Assembly: GCF_963082655.1 (NCBI RefSeq) | Contig: NC_081553.1 | Coordinates: 211,826,117-211,890,116 of the forward strand | Direction of reading: 5' to 3' | Origin: Stomoxys calcitrans | Lineage: Eukaryota > Arthropoda > Insecta > Diptera > Muscidae | DNA: 64,000 nucleotides | In this document: one piece after another, positions 34,856 through 47,000 of the stretch | Numbering within the stretch: position 1 is the stretch's first letter | How the letters are laid out: each line of letters begins with the position of its first letter | Position numbers and translations under genes: made by a program | The notes under the pieces: generated by a model | Seen by the model: only the letters and a program-made list of their open reading frames with translations | What the model was told of the DNA's origin: nothing | Databases searched by the model: none

Positions 34856-35751
34856 TTAACGTCTGGCTAGTTTAATGGCAAAATATATACTAACAAAGAA
34901 GACAACAACAATAGCCAATTTGCGTATATTTGCACGATTGACCCCCTTTATGGAACGCACTACATCACTATTGAAGAGAAAAACATTTTTGCTTTCCTCT
35001 ATAAAAGCAGCTTTCATCTGTTCATCAAATTTCCCATAGTTATCGTTAAGAACTTTACGCAATTTCCCTTTTAAGACAGTGATTTTTTCCGTAAAATATG
35101 TTGCTGAGCAACCTTCGGGACAAATTGACACTTGTACAGGCATGGGTCTTGTTGTTAAATCATCCGGATTTGAAGGCTCCTCGGATAACGGCTGCTTCTC
35201 CTCTTCTTCGGTCACTCCATTTGAGCCAGGCCACAATTTACGAGCTATCATGCGTTTCTTCTGTAACAATTGGCCACCGGACATTAATGCCATATACATT
35301 TGATAGGCATAGGCAAACAATAGTAGCTTATCCTTTTTGTTCACTTCTTCCAAATGGTCCAAGTATTTACGCACTGCAGGCCGTATTTCATAGGTATCTC
35401 TCCAGTTTTCGCCATAGAAGAAATCAAAATCCTTTTCAAATGACTGCGTGCGATGCAATTCTTTTGGCAATAGCTCTTGGGGTAAATTGCGTTCTAAAAA
35501 TTTATAGATCTCATAAAAACTAAGCAGGCCATCATACCATACAGCATCGTCAGATAAGGCTGCAAATTAAACGCATTTATTTGATTTACAAATTAGTAAT
35601 TGAGCACATCTTTTAACTTACCAAAGGCAAATTTTGCATTAACTAAAACGTCACTTATTTTATGAACCTCTTTTGTTGCAGCTCTTAATTCTTTTGTAAA
35701 AGTCATATCTTGTTCGGTAACATTATCATCACTTGCCGTTTGAGAAGTCAT
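34856..35751 (-). CDS. Ho: Heme oxygenase
   Basis: Coding exons 35751-35622 and 35559-34856 join in phase 1 across a 62 bp intron, giving 277 residues. The protein opens heme to biliverdin, CO and iron using electrons from cytochrome P450 reductase. The axial heme ligand is expected at H30 (KELRAATKEVHKISDV). The distal-helix motif is MYMALMSGGQLLQKK, with SGG at 137-139. Against mammalian YLGDLSGGQ, the Gly and Asp before LSGG are Ala134 and Leu135. A C-terminal hydrophobic helix (about 257-274, IVVVFFVSIYFAIK) followed by ARR fits ER tail anchoring. An acidic low-complexity linker (about 158-178) separates core and tail. The sequence is close to what I remember of Drosophila Ho. The start is the first ATG, upstream of TSQTASDDN. 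Confidence 0.95.
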
Positions 35752-36144
35752 CTTGGTTATGTGCTGTCTTACTCCAAAATGTAGATAATTTGCCCAACGT
35801 CTCTTATTGTTTAATTGTAAGTAACTTACAATTGATTTTGTATTTTCTTTGTATTTCTTTTATTTTTTGTTTTACAAGAATACCAGAGTCATTAGCCTAA
35901 CCCGGAATTGCATTGCCATACTAACATACATACATAGAGAGGAAAATCAATTCACAATAGCACACATTCAAAAATTTGTTTTGCCAAAGCGGCTCTCAAC
36001 ACCGAACCTATTTTAATGCGTATGTCATGAATATAATGAATAAAGACTATGTTTTTTCACATTTGTCCAAGTAAGAGTGACTGATTCGAAGAGAAGTGCC
36101 CGCTTATTCAATCCCCAATTTAGTGAGCATCCCGACAATGGCAG
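35752..36144. other. Heme oxygenase upstream region
   Basis: It presumably contains the Ho promoter and 5' UTR. No recognisable regulatory motif was identified. Confidence 0.35.
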
Positions 36145-36470
36145 GGTAAGGGAGACTCATTCGTCATCTCCGAGCCGGTGAACAACCATCACACTTTGCC
36201 GTGGATGAAGATACAAATGTCATCTGCAGCGCCAAGTCGTTCAAGGCGCTCGACCCAGACGGAATCGCCGCTGAAGTACTTTGATGTACCGAGAGTCGAG
36301 TATATAATATAGATCCACAACCTGTCTCTGAGCACTCTCATAGATGCCCATGTCTGAAAAATGGGCAGAGTGATAACGCTACTGAAGCCTGGAAAAGACC
36401 CAAGCTGGGGGAAGTCGCACAGAACGATCTTCCTTCTCTCGCTTAAACCAGTGTTGCCAAAAAGATGAAA
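36145..36470 (+). pseudogene. Jockey-type RT fragment
   Basis: The phrase ctccgagccggtgaacaacc and the following frame (AGEQPSHFAVDEDTNVICSA, AKSFKALDPDGIAAEVL) match the RT region at 32940-33080. It is disrupted by stops and shifts. Confidence 0.7.
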
Positions 36471-36617
36471 GCTAAAAAAATCTCCCTTTATATTCAGATC
36501 TGTCAGAATGACGCTCTTCCATCTGCGACGGGTTTTCTCCTCAGTTCTTACGTGGATCACCTTCATTAGGAGACAGATATATTACCCGTGCGAAGATATA
36601 ACTATACATACGTTAAG

Positions 36618-36885
36618 GGAGCCCACCGTAGCGTAGAGGTTAACATGTCCGCCTATGACGCTGAACGCCTGAGTTCGAAACCTGGTGAGAACGTCGAAAA
36701 AAAATATCAGCAGTGGTTATCCTATCCCCTCCTAATGCTGGCAACATGTATAAGGAACTATGCCATATAAAAACCTCTCCCCAAAAAGGTGTCGCACTGC
36801 GGCACGCCATTTAGATTGACTATAAAAAAAGAGGCCCCTTATCATTGAGCTAAAACTTCCATCGAAGTACAACAACACATGTACC
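36618..36885 (+). repeat. tRNA-derived SINE
   Basis: It begins gcccaccgtagcgtagaggt (A-box), followed by gcctgagttcgaaacctgg (B-box) and the body to cattgagctaaaacttcc. Confidence 0.85.
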
Positions 36886-37375
36886 AATGAGAAATTATGT
36901 CGTTTTTTAACAATTCAGTACAAAACATGTGTTATCGACTGTCCAACTTGTGACTGGACACCGCTCCAGTACACCCTACATCGCTATACATTACTTACAA
37001 CTTCAAAAATTGTATATCCATGCCTTCGCGTGGCACACATCCTTAGTGGGTTTGGGCGTCAATAAAAATATGACAATTAAATTAATTCTTATATACGAAT
37101 AAAAAATGTTGTATATTTTGTTTTCGGTATCCCATCACTTCAGCCCAGTTGAAGAATCATTTGGCCATGAAATAACTACGCCAACGCTAATGTTGTATAT
37201 TTTGTAAAAAGCCTTTCAAAATTGTTTGGGGATTTTTGGGGACAAGGGACGGAAAACTCTTGGCACACTGCTGTTAAACAGATGACATTGCGACGCCGTT
37301 AAAATATTCGCATCGGCCTTGTTATCGTCTATTGTAAACATTGCAACAAAATAAAAATATTTCAAATGTGAAAAC
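36886..37375. other. Upstream region of the first zinc-finger gene
   Basis: No gene is seen. It should hold the promoter and 5' UTR of the gene starting at 37376. The SINE ends about 490 bp upstream of that start. Confidence 0.4.
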
Positions 37376-40300
37376 ATGGAGAATATCCAAGAAATATGCC
37401 GCACATGTCTTCGTCGCAGTCAAAATGAGGATTTAGTTCACATGATGAATATCACAAGTTATTCCAAACATCAAAGAAAAAGTTATGCGGAAATTCTAAT
37501 AGAATTTGCCAATATGAAAGTAATTGGGTACCATGGGTATTTGTAGCTTCCATTCTAACACTTGTTTCATCAATTGTAGATTATTGAAGATGATGAGGAG
37601 AAGATGCCCCAACATTTATGTTCGGTCTGTTGTGAACAAATACAAAAAACGTACCTCTTTGTGAAGCAAATTCAATCGTGTCATGACAAGCTGACCAAGT
37701 GTCTTAGAGAGGGAATGCTTGAATTTCCCCAAACATTTGACATAAAAAATGAATTACACAGAGGCGAGGAGTCTGAAGAACACACAACATCTTTTGAAAC
37801 GACGGACTATCATGAACTAGCGGATGCAGTCACAGAAGAAGGTAATTCTGATGGTGCAGATGAATGTGATGATGATCGAACCGTTGAAAATATATCAAAA
37901 GGTGTGTTAGAAGACTCAGACTATGGAGAGGCATTTGAAGAGAGTCTGCAGGACGATAGTGATAATAATGCTGCAGAAAATGATGATGACGACTTGGCAA
38001 ATGAAAAAATAGAAGTATCAGATGAATCTACTCGTCCAAAACGAGGTTACTCTTGCAAAATTTGTGAAACAGTCTTTAACAACCGGCAGCAAATGAAAAT
38101 CCATATACTTAAACACAAACAAGAGGGAAAAACGAGAAATTACAAAAACTTGCCAAGCATTAGTGACCATTTGGTGGATGAAGATGCAAGCGAAAAGGGA
38201 ACAAATCTTGAAATAGATAATATTTCATTTCAATGCAATTTGTGCGATTACACAGTTGGAACTTATACCGCCTTATATTTTCACAAACGTTCTAAGCATG
38301 GAACTGAAGAGGATCGAATTAAATGTAAATTTTGTTCGTATAAAAATATTAAAAAATTTGATATGTTTTTGCACATCAAGAAACAACATTTATCGGAGAT
38401 CAAAGCGCTTAAGCAGAATATGGAGGATGAAGAAAATAATATGAGGTAGCTATGTTTTTTCTAAAAAAAAAAAATAAAATGTTGACTAACTTGGCAAACT
38501 TACCCAGATTAACGTAATTTATTTATTTATTTATTTATTTATTTATTCGCATCTTTGCAACACTAAGCCTATTTGGCCAAAAATTCGCATTGCATATGTA
38601 ACAATATGCCCAAGTACAAAAATAAAACTTAACTCTCACTAAAATCTAAATTATGAACTATTCTTATTTGATTACAAAAAAAAAGAAATGGTTATTATAG
38701 GCTCCCCAGCCAATTGAAAACAAAACAGGAATAATGAAAAGCATCTAATCCTTTCTTTTGTACCTTTCTTTTGTAATTTACCTGTTAATTGTTTTATTTT
38801 TTTTTTCTAGCCAAGCCTCTGAGGAAGAAAACGAAGTTTCGAATGATGGTCCTCATAATGCCATTGATAACGATAATAATGACCCACTTGAAAAGAAGAG
38901 CGATATAGTCAGTAAAGGCAAAAACATTTGTACGAGTGGCGATGAGGAATATATTAGAGACATATTACATATAAAAAAGCGGCTGCCCAAGTCATCTCAA
39001 CGGCGAAGAAACTCAAAAACAAAAATAATTAATGGACAAAACGCTTTAGGAGCAACTACACCAACAGAAGAGCTTGAGGCCAATTCATGTTCTTGTTGCG
39101 AAATAGTCTTCATAAATAATGACGAACTTATGATGCATATGTTTTTGGAACATAAGGAAGAATGCTCCACAACAGATAATTGTACTGAAACGGATAATGA
39201 AGAACTTGCATGCAATTATTGTTCCTCGAATTTCAATAATAACAGAAATTTAAGAGATCATATCAAAGACCAACATCCAGAACACACAACAAAATGCTCA
39301 GGTAAAGATGAAGAAAATTCTACTTTGGCCAGAAAATCAAAGGTGATAAAATGCCGCTTATGCGATTACACAACAAAGTCTTATGCAGGCCTAAACTATC
39401 ATACAAAATCTAAACATGGAAAAGAAAGTGACAAAATCAAATGTCGATTTTGTTCGTATACCTGTATTAAAAAATTCGATTTATTGCACCACACAAAACG
39501 AGTCCACTTGGCCATAGTTAAAAGTATAAGAAAGAAAGCCGACCAAATTGAACAAACAAAGACGTAAGTATAGTATTTTCAAATTAAACGACCCAACTAA
39601 AAAACAAAAAAATGTTTTCAGAGAAACTGCAGATTCGAGATCCTCTGCCGATATGGAAAGCATAGTTCAGGAATATCAAAATTATTCCGCCTTTGTATGC
39701 GATGAAGTTGACGAACAAAATTTACAAGCTTCCAGTGGCGACGAAGAAACAATTCGCGATATTTTACAAATGAAAAAAAGAATACCAAAATCATTGTCAA
39801 CTAGTTCTTTCGCTAGACGCTGTGAAGAGTGTGGCAATGTCTATAATAATTCCTTAGCCCTAAGAGTTCACAGACGTTTGGTGCACAAAGAGCGTGAATA
39901 TAGCAAATGTCCACATTGTGAGAGAAAATATAAAAGGTCATATGATCTAAAACTGCATATACTAGCGAAGCATCCCAATAAATTAGATGATGCAGACAAT
40001 GACACGACGCCTAAATACATTCGCAAAAAGCAGGAACGTGAAAAACGTTTCATGTGTACCCAGTGCTCTTATGTCTGCACCACAATAACCTGTTTGACCA
40101 TTCACACACATCGTCACCACACCGGGGAGAAACCGTATAAATGTGAATTTTGTTCAAAGGCCTTTGTGGTGCCGGCCGATTTGAAAACTCATCGGTATCT
40201 GCACACCGGCGAAAGACCTTACCAATGTCCAGTTTGCGAAAAAGGTTTTCGTAATTTGAATGGCATGAAACGTCACAAACGTATACACAGTGAAATCAAA

Positions 40301-40483
40301 CCCTACAATTGCACAGAGTGTGGAAAAGGGTTTTCCAAAAACTATAATCTGAAAATACACAAACGAACGCATATGAAGAAGGAGCAAAAAATCAAATGCT
40401 TAGTGTGTGGTAAATTTTTCGCAGATAGAGCACTATTAAATGTCCATCAAATGAATGAAAATCATCACGAGGAGGTGGAGTAG
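37376..40483 (+). CDS. ZAD-C2H2 zinc-finger protein 1 (14 fingers)
   Basis: Coding exons are 37376-37519, 37580-38445, 38811-39563 and 39622-40483 (phases 0, 2, 2), giving 874 residues. The N-terminal ZAD (about 8-85) uses Cys pairs C8/C11 (CRTC) and C62/C65 (CSVC) and is split by the first intron. An acidic linker follows. Fourteen C2H2 fingers are spread over exons 2 (three), 3 (four) and 4 (seven). The last four have near-canonical TGEKPY-type linkers (HTGEKPYKC, HTGERPYQC), as in sequence-specific DNA binders. ZAD proteins dimerise through the ZAD and act as nuclear DNA-binding factors. Exon 3 looks like a copy of exon 2 and the start of exon 4 (see findings). AATAAA at 40583-40588 is a likely poly(A) signal. 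Intron 2 holds an (ATTT)n run. No named ortholog is claimed. Confidence 0.9.
38517..38551. repeat. (ATTT)n microsatellite in an intron
   Basis: About eight copies of tttattta in the second intron of the first zinc-finger gene. Confidence 0.85.
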
Positions 40484-41407
40484 TTATCTATTGGAATAAT
40501 TTTAAAAAGTTGTTTGAATTTAAATGTAAATTTAAAGCCAATGTATATAATATTGTTATACAAAAGTTTTATTTTTGTTACTAATAAAGGGTGTAATAAT
40601 TTTGGTGGGAAAAGACTCTCGGGGCGTAGATTCCCGGAGCTAGTACGACGTAAACGAACATTGTGGGATACGTCGTACTTAGCATCAGGAAACTAAACCA
40701 GAAAACAAAAGGTAATCAGCGAACATGAATAGAATTTATGGCTATATCACTTCAAGCATTGTAACTAAAGAGCTGGATAAGGTAAGTTGTGGTCTTTAGT
40801 CAAGGCACATTTCAGCCGCGGTTTGAAGGGATAATAGGATTTCAGTCATTTTCCCAAGTGTAATAGACGCTGAACGCCTGGGTTCGAACGCCTGGGTTCT
40901 GTCACTGGTAACGTCCAATCGTCTAAGGCACTAGACCCAGACGAAATATCTGCACTAATGCTGAAACATTTCGATATACCGTGAATATATCGAGTATCGG
41001 ACCAAAGACGAGAACCTGTTTTTGAGCACTCATAGTGCCTCATGTCCAGAAATTGGGCGGAGCGGCTTCCTATTGAGGTCAGAAAGTTTCGAATAATGAA
41101 GATTCGTACGGACTAAATTCCCTTCTGATGTTTGAGGCATTGCCCATTGTTCCTTAAACGAATATTCCTGGGAAAAATTTGCATTTGCGTCTAATAAATT
41201 AAGAATGGTAACTTAATACATTGTTAACAATTACAATATCATTTTTTAAATTGGAATCCCGTTATGTACCTTTACTTTTCAATTATTATTGACCGTTAGA
41301 CCTCTCCCTCGCTCTCTCAATAAATAAAAACCTAATGTCAGTTGTGTTATTAAGGCACAGTGAATTGTAATTAAACAAATCATTTAATAGGAAAACACAA
41401 TAAAACC
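40484..41407. other. Spacer between zinc-finger genes 1 and 2, with retroelement fragments
   Basis: The first 110 bases are the 3' UTR of gene 1. A perfect 11 bp inverted repeat lies at 40642-40679. At about 40863-40902 is a scrap of SINE (gacgctgaacgcctgggttc). At 40905-41130 is a Jockey-type RT fragment (aaggcactagacccagacga). At 41146-41190 is another SINE end. The last 200 bp should contain the promoter of gene 2. Confidence 0.55.
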
Positions 41408-43956
41408 ATGGATGAAGATGTTGGTGGTACAAATATTAAATATAGAACCTGTCGTACTTGTTTAAAATCCCAGGAAAAGTTAATGCCGCTTTTAAATTTG
41501 GTTAACGCCGCACAGAAGACTTATGGCCAACTGCTAGCAGAATATGCACAATTAGAGGTAGGTCCATCATGTTGGTTGAACTACCTTCTAATGTTATCTG
41601 TATGTTTTGTACATCTTTATAGTTTTCCAATGAACATGAAACAAAAATGCCTCAAGGCCTATGTACAAAATGCTGTCGCCAACTCACTCGCACTTATAAG
41701 TTTATTAGTCAGGCCCAAGAAAGTAATAATAAACTTATGAAAATGGTTACCAGTATTAAAGTAGATTGCTTGCGGGAAGAATCCATAGATTTGCCCATGG
41801 AGGAGTCGGAAATGAAAAACGAATATAATCTTGAAGATGTGAATCCTTTCAAAGGCGCAAGTGATCTAAGAGAACAATCGTTAAACAACAACAAACGCAA
41901 AAAAATAATAACTGATAACGAAAGAAACAAGGAGGACGAGTTGTTGAATCAAATGGGCGATACTTCATTAAAGTCTGATACTGATGAAATGTAAGTGTAA
42001 ATACTTAAGAGAAGAAGCAAGGGAGACTAATCGTTGTGCTCCAATCGGAGAGTTCCCTCTAGTCAGCCATTTCGAGCCCCTACAATTGTGTAGAAGAAGA
42101 TGAGAAGGTGCTCCAATCGGAGAGTTCCCTCTAGTCAGACATTTCGAGCCCCTACAATTGTGTAGAAGAAGATGAGAAGGCTATGAGAAAAGAATACAGA
42201 CAAGAAATGAGGATTTCCCAGACAATCTCGCTATTGCTGGGCAATGACAGAATAATTGACCCCCTGTAATTTTCCCCATGTCCATAAACTCTGCAAAAGT
42301 CCCACTCCCCGTGTCTAGCGTGAGGTCAATAACCTTACCTTGAATTTATTAGTCATGACTCCTGTCACTAGGTCATGCTTACTCACCCTTAAAAGGTTTG
42401 CTGTTTTCCTCATCATCAGTCCATGCTTTATTCGCGTAAGCATCGTGGAAAGCGCCTATCCTACCTACCAAACAGGTAGTGGGTTCACTGATATCGTCGT
42501 TGCATGGTCAACATTCATCAGCGACACATTCCTGGCTAGCTCTTTATTTGTCTCATATTCCCCTACAATTCTTTCATTATTCTCAAAAATATTGAACAAA
42601 AACAACGGACCAATAGACCAATTTTATGTTGTGGTGAACACCTTGAGTTTTACCCTTATAAATTTTCATCTATGGTGTTAACAATTCATTGCTATATATT
42701 TTTTTAGAGATCATCTTGAACCCCCTGAACAAAAATTCGTTTCGCTAAGTGGTGATGCAATCCCTATAAAATCACAAGTTTCCTGCCCCGTATGTTTTAA
42801 ACCATTGAAAAAGGCATATCTATTAAAACATTTACGCAAAATGCATGAGATTGCCACTCCAAGTATTTACCTAAAAATGCAACAAAAGCCTAAAAATGCT
42901 ACAAAAGAAGAAAGCTCTGCTAAGAAAACTTTTAAATGTGAACTATGCGATTATATGGCCAAAAGTAAAGCGGGCATGAATTATCATAAACGCACAAAAC
43001 ACACCACGGAAAATGACAAATTTAAGTGCAAGTTTTGCGCTTTTGATTGCTTAAAAAAATTAGACTTAGTGGATCATATAAAAGGCGAGCACAAATCCCA
43101 CATTAAGGCTCTCATACGCAATGTTGATAGGTAAGATATGATTTTGTTATACAGTTTAAGATCAGCAAACATAAATGTTTTATGTTTTTTTAGAAATATA
43201 ACAAATGATTCGGAGGATTCAGACTATATCAGCAATGGCAATGCGAAAGCAAATTTTGCTCTCAACCAAGGAAGCGATGATGATGAGGAATTTATAAGAG
43301 AAATGATAAAAGAAGACAGAAAAATATTGAAATTTAATTATGTTGATGGTAAACCCTACAATTCTTTGGCTAGAAAATGCGACCAATGTGATAAGGTCTA
43401 CAAGGATTTTCCCTCGCTGTATGCCCACAAGCGTTTCGTACATATGAGCGAGGATATGTATAGCGTCTGTCTACATTGTGGCAAAAAGTACAAGCGAAGT
43501 AAAGATCTAAAAAATCACATAGCACATGTACATTCCGATCAACAAGTAACAGAAACGTTTCTTCAAGTTCCTTCAGAAGTTCCAGATAAACGATTTCAAT
43601 GTCCCGACTGTGATTACTCAACGACTACTAGCACCCATTTAAAACTTCATATAAGACGCCATCATACTGGTGAAAAACCATACGTTTGTGAAATTTGTGG
43701 TAATTCATTTTTGACCTCGTATGATCTGAAAAAGCATAGTTATTTGCATACAGGTGAAAAACCATACAAGTGTCCCTTATGTCCAAAGACATTTCGAGTC
43801 AGTTCAAAATTAACAAAACACAAACGAGTGCATTCCGGTGAAAGACCATTCAAGTGTGCAATATGTGGAAAAGGATTTACCCAAGAATACAATTTATCGG
43901 TGCATAAACGAACTCATGCAAAGGAACAGAAAGCTAGTCTTCCGGTGGAATGGTGA
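41408..43956 (+). CDS. ZAD-C2H2 zinc-finger protein 2 (9 fingers)
   Basis: Coding exons are 41408-41557, 41623-41990, 42708-43130 and 43194-43956 (phases 0, 2, 2), giving 567 residues. The ZAD has Cys pairs C15/C18 (CRTC) and C64/C67 (CTKC) and is split by intron 1 exactly as in the neighbour. Exon 3 encodes three fingers, two of them closely matching fingers in gene 1 (FKCELCDYMAKSKAGMNYH, then FKCKFCAFDCLKKLDLVDH). Exon 4 encodes six, ending with three HTGEKPY-linked fingers and a short basic tail. It is a tandem paralog of gene 1 with one exon fewer. The likely role is a nuclear, ZAD-dimerising DNA-binding factor. Its target is unknown. Intron 2 (717 bp) holds a 72 bp tandem duplication. 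Confidence 0.9.
42036..42179. repeat. 72 bp tandem duplication in an intron
   Basis: Two near-identical 72 bp copies (gtgctccaatcggagagttc ... gaagatgagaag) lie in intron 2 of zinc-finger gene 2. Confidence 0.9.
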
Positions 43957-45049
43957 AATCTTAAAAGAATGCTCAAGGAAATGAGAAGACATTTTGCTAT
44001 AATTTTTTTAGTGTTTTTTTTTTTTGAAAACTTCCACAAAATATTATTTATCAATTTATAGAACTATAAATACTATTTTTTAATTTTAAATTTTGTTGTT
44101 CGAATTTATGTTATACAGATCTCTATTTATTGCATGCAAGTAACATGCAATTTCATGATGTCAAAAGATCAAATTTTGTATATGGGCTTCTGCTGTAACC
44201 TTTCCCTTCCAAGCATGGTCTGCATCGGTCTATTAACCTGATATAGTTCTTACCAAAATGCGATCACCAGCGATAAAATTTTGAGAACCTAGAGGGCAGA
44301 ATTACTATCCGACTTGGCTGAAATTTGGCATGTTGTGTTCAGTTATGATCTTCAGCATGGTACCAGGTATCGGTCAACAATCTAATAAAGCTCCAATATA
44401 AATGGATCTTCCAATATCAATTCTGGCGTAATAATAAATAGATATGAAATTTTAATAAACCCAAACAAGGGATTTGGAGAAAATTAAAAAATGTCACCCG
44501 TTCTTTTTGTATTTTTTTAAGTATAGTTTAAGTTCTTTTATGGTAGGTTTATAGGTTAAGTTTTTTCGTTATTAGAAATATTGCCAATAGCTTTAATTTG
44601 ATGCCTCTATTGGCTATGTTAGGGGCTTCGATATTTTCAAGGACCCATACCTCCTTGTTGGGTAAAATTTTTATACTTTATTGATAATCGACTCGTTATT
44701 GCCTTTAATTTGATATCCATATGAGATAGGTTGGAGCCTTCCCCTTTGCCCCAAGGACAGACTTCGGTTTCGTTTTCCTAGAGTCAAACCACTACTACCT
44801 ATCAAAGTTCATAGAAATCGGAATAGCGTGCTAAAAATTGCAATATAACCATTAGTTTTTCCATTTACTAAATCCACCCTTTCAAATGAACCATAACAAG
44901 GAGAGAAAATAATAAGTAAGCGAACACTCCCAATATTTACTCTCAGCTATGTTAGCAATCATTTGTGAATACTCACCAAGCTGTCAATTCGTAATAAATA
45001 AAAAATTGTGTATTTCTGCGCTTGATGGGGAGAATTTAGCTTGAAAATA
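43957..45049. other. Spacer between zinc-finger genes 2 and 3
   Basis: After a short 3' UTR the sequence includes decayed copies of the dispersed 'gctccaatataaatgg' type repeat (about 44180-44420). Further repeat-like sequence runs to about 44880. No gene is seen before the ATG at 45050. Confidence 0.45.
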
Positions 45050-47000
45050 ATGAGCCTAAATAAAAATAGTAAATGTCGAACATGCCTTAAAGGCAACACA
45101 AAATTAACGTTAATTAATACTAAACCCAAAAAGGTGAAATTGGATAAAACATATATGGAACTGATAAATCACATCGCCCAAGTTGAGGTAAGTAGTAGTA
45201 GTAGCAGCGGCAAGGCTTTGCTGCTTGCCACTTAATAAATCAAAAGTTGAAGTGAATTGATTCCTGTGTGTGCAACAAAGCGCTTTAATGTCGGCGACCT
45301 GTTCTGTTCTTCTTTCTACTCCCTATCAGTTTGATACAGATGACGAACACAAAATGCCACAAGGAATATGTTCCATATGCACTAAAAAGATACGCGAGTC
45401 GTATATGTTCATCAAGCAAGTGAGAAAGTGCAATATGTTTTTCCTAAAGAATACCATACACATTGCGGATGATGATCGACCGTTGGCCAGTTTTGCAACA
45501 GAGAGCATCGTTTTAGAGGATTGCGTCGATGAGACAAGCATAAAGCAAGAGGTTAATCCCTTCGATGAGGAGGAAATGAAAATAAATGAGCCTAAGGAAG
45601 AATTAGATTCAGATTCTTCAGACAGTTCGGTTGACAATTTTGAGCCCATGCCACCTGATGACACCAGCGATGCAGAAACAAAGGAGCCTACAAAACTTTC
45701 ACAGGAACCAACCGAACTTCCCGTAAAAGAGGAGACAATTGAAAAAACAAAGAGCGAACAAGCTGAATTGTATGATTTGAAGAATTCGCATCTCATTGGC
45801 CTTTCATTTCATTTGTTTTATATTTGCAGATTTCCAGAGTTTTTGAATGAAACCGCATTTTCCGATGATGATTCTTTAAGCGACATGGTTTCCGTTAAAT
45901 CGGAAAATGATCCATCTTACGATCCTTTGGAAAGTAAAACAAAGAAGAGATCAAAAGATTTGGTGGACGATGACAAAAATTTACCAGTGCCCTGTGAAGA
46001 TTGTGACCGCGTTTTCCAAAATGCCAGCCAACTCAAGCGCCACAAAAAGGACACCCATTTACCGGATGAATTGAAGGTGCAGTGTCCCAACTGTCCGGCC
46101 AAATTTAGTAGACGTCATAACATGTATACACACATGAGAACTTTGCACAAAATCGAGCCGGTATTGGAACCAAAAGTTCAAACTGGAAAAATCAGAAAAT
46201 CGGTTACATGTGAAATTTGCCAGAAAAGCTATTGCAATAAATACAAGTTGATGGCCCACGTTAAGAATAAACATGGACCGGAAAGTAATATTCCAAAACC
46301 GGAGAAAATCAAACAACCAGCCAAACGTTTTCTGTGCGCATTGTGCGGTTTCACCTGCAACAGTCAACCCAATCTGGATGTTCACTATAGAAGACACACC
46401 GGCGAGAGACCATTTAAGTGTGACCATTGTGATCGTCGTTTTTATCGCATGTACGATGTTCAAATGCATAACCTCAGTCACACAGGTGAAAGGCCATTTA
46501 AATGCACCGTGTGTGAGAAAGCTTTTAGAAGATCGAGTAAACTGAAGATTCATATGAGAACACATACCAATGAACGTCCCTATAAATGTACAGAATGTGA
46601 AAAAGCCTTCAAACAATCGAAAGACTTGACGGTCCACAGGCGAATACACACCGGAGAAAGGCCTTATAAGTGCAATGTTTGTGAAAGTACTTTCATACAG
46701 AGTAATTCACTGAGATTACATCAAACCAAGACAAAACATTTCGATACGAACAGTATAAACAATACAAATAACACCAATAACACTCTTCTTCTAAATAACT
46801 CAAATTGTGTTGTTATTCCCAATGCAAATACGATTTTAAATTCGAATCCAACTACAAATTCCAATTCATCTCTAAATACCAATTTGCCGTTAAATACAAA
46901 TACAAATACGACTGCGAATAATGCAACAAATAATGTAAGCAGTGGCGATAGCCATGAGGAAACAAAATTTAGCGACATCATTATGAACAAACTGCTGTAG
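45050..47000 (+). CDS. ZAD-C2H2 zinc-finger protein 3 (8 fingers, Asn-rich tail)
   Basis: Coding exons are 45050-45187, 45330-45769 and 45830-47000 (phases 0, 2), giving 582 residues. The ATG at 45050 is chosen because the paralogs start the same way (MSxNKN..CRTCLK). The ZAD uses C9/C12 and C60/C63. An acidic linker (DSDSSDSSVDN) with a possible sumoylation-like VKEE follows. The eight C2H2 fingers come as a group of three, then five in a row with TGERPFKC-type linkers: YRRHTGERPF, LSHTGERPFKC, RTHTNERPYKC, RIHTGERPYKC. The C-terminus (about 90 residues) is Asn/Thr-rich and unique to this copy. Intron 2 is 60 bp, free of stops and in frame, so retention would add 20 residues. It is probably a nuclear DNA-binding factor. 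Confidence 0.9.

Noticed and set aside
42340..42681. 113-codon frame in intron 2 of zinc-finger gene 2
   Set aside because: No domain or family resemblance. Splice phases on both sides join without it.
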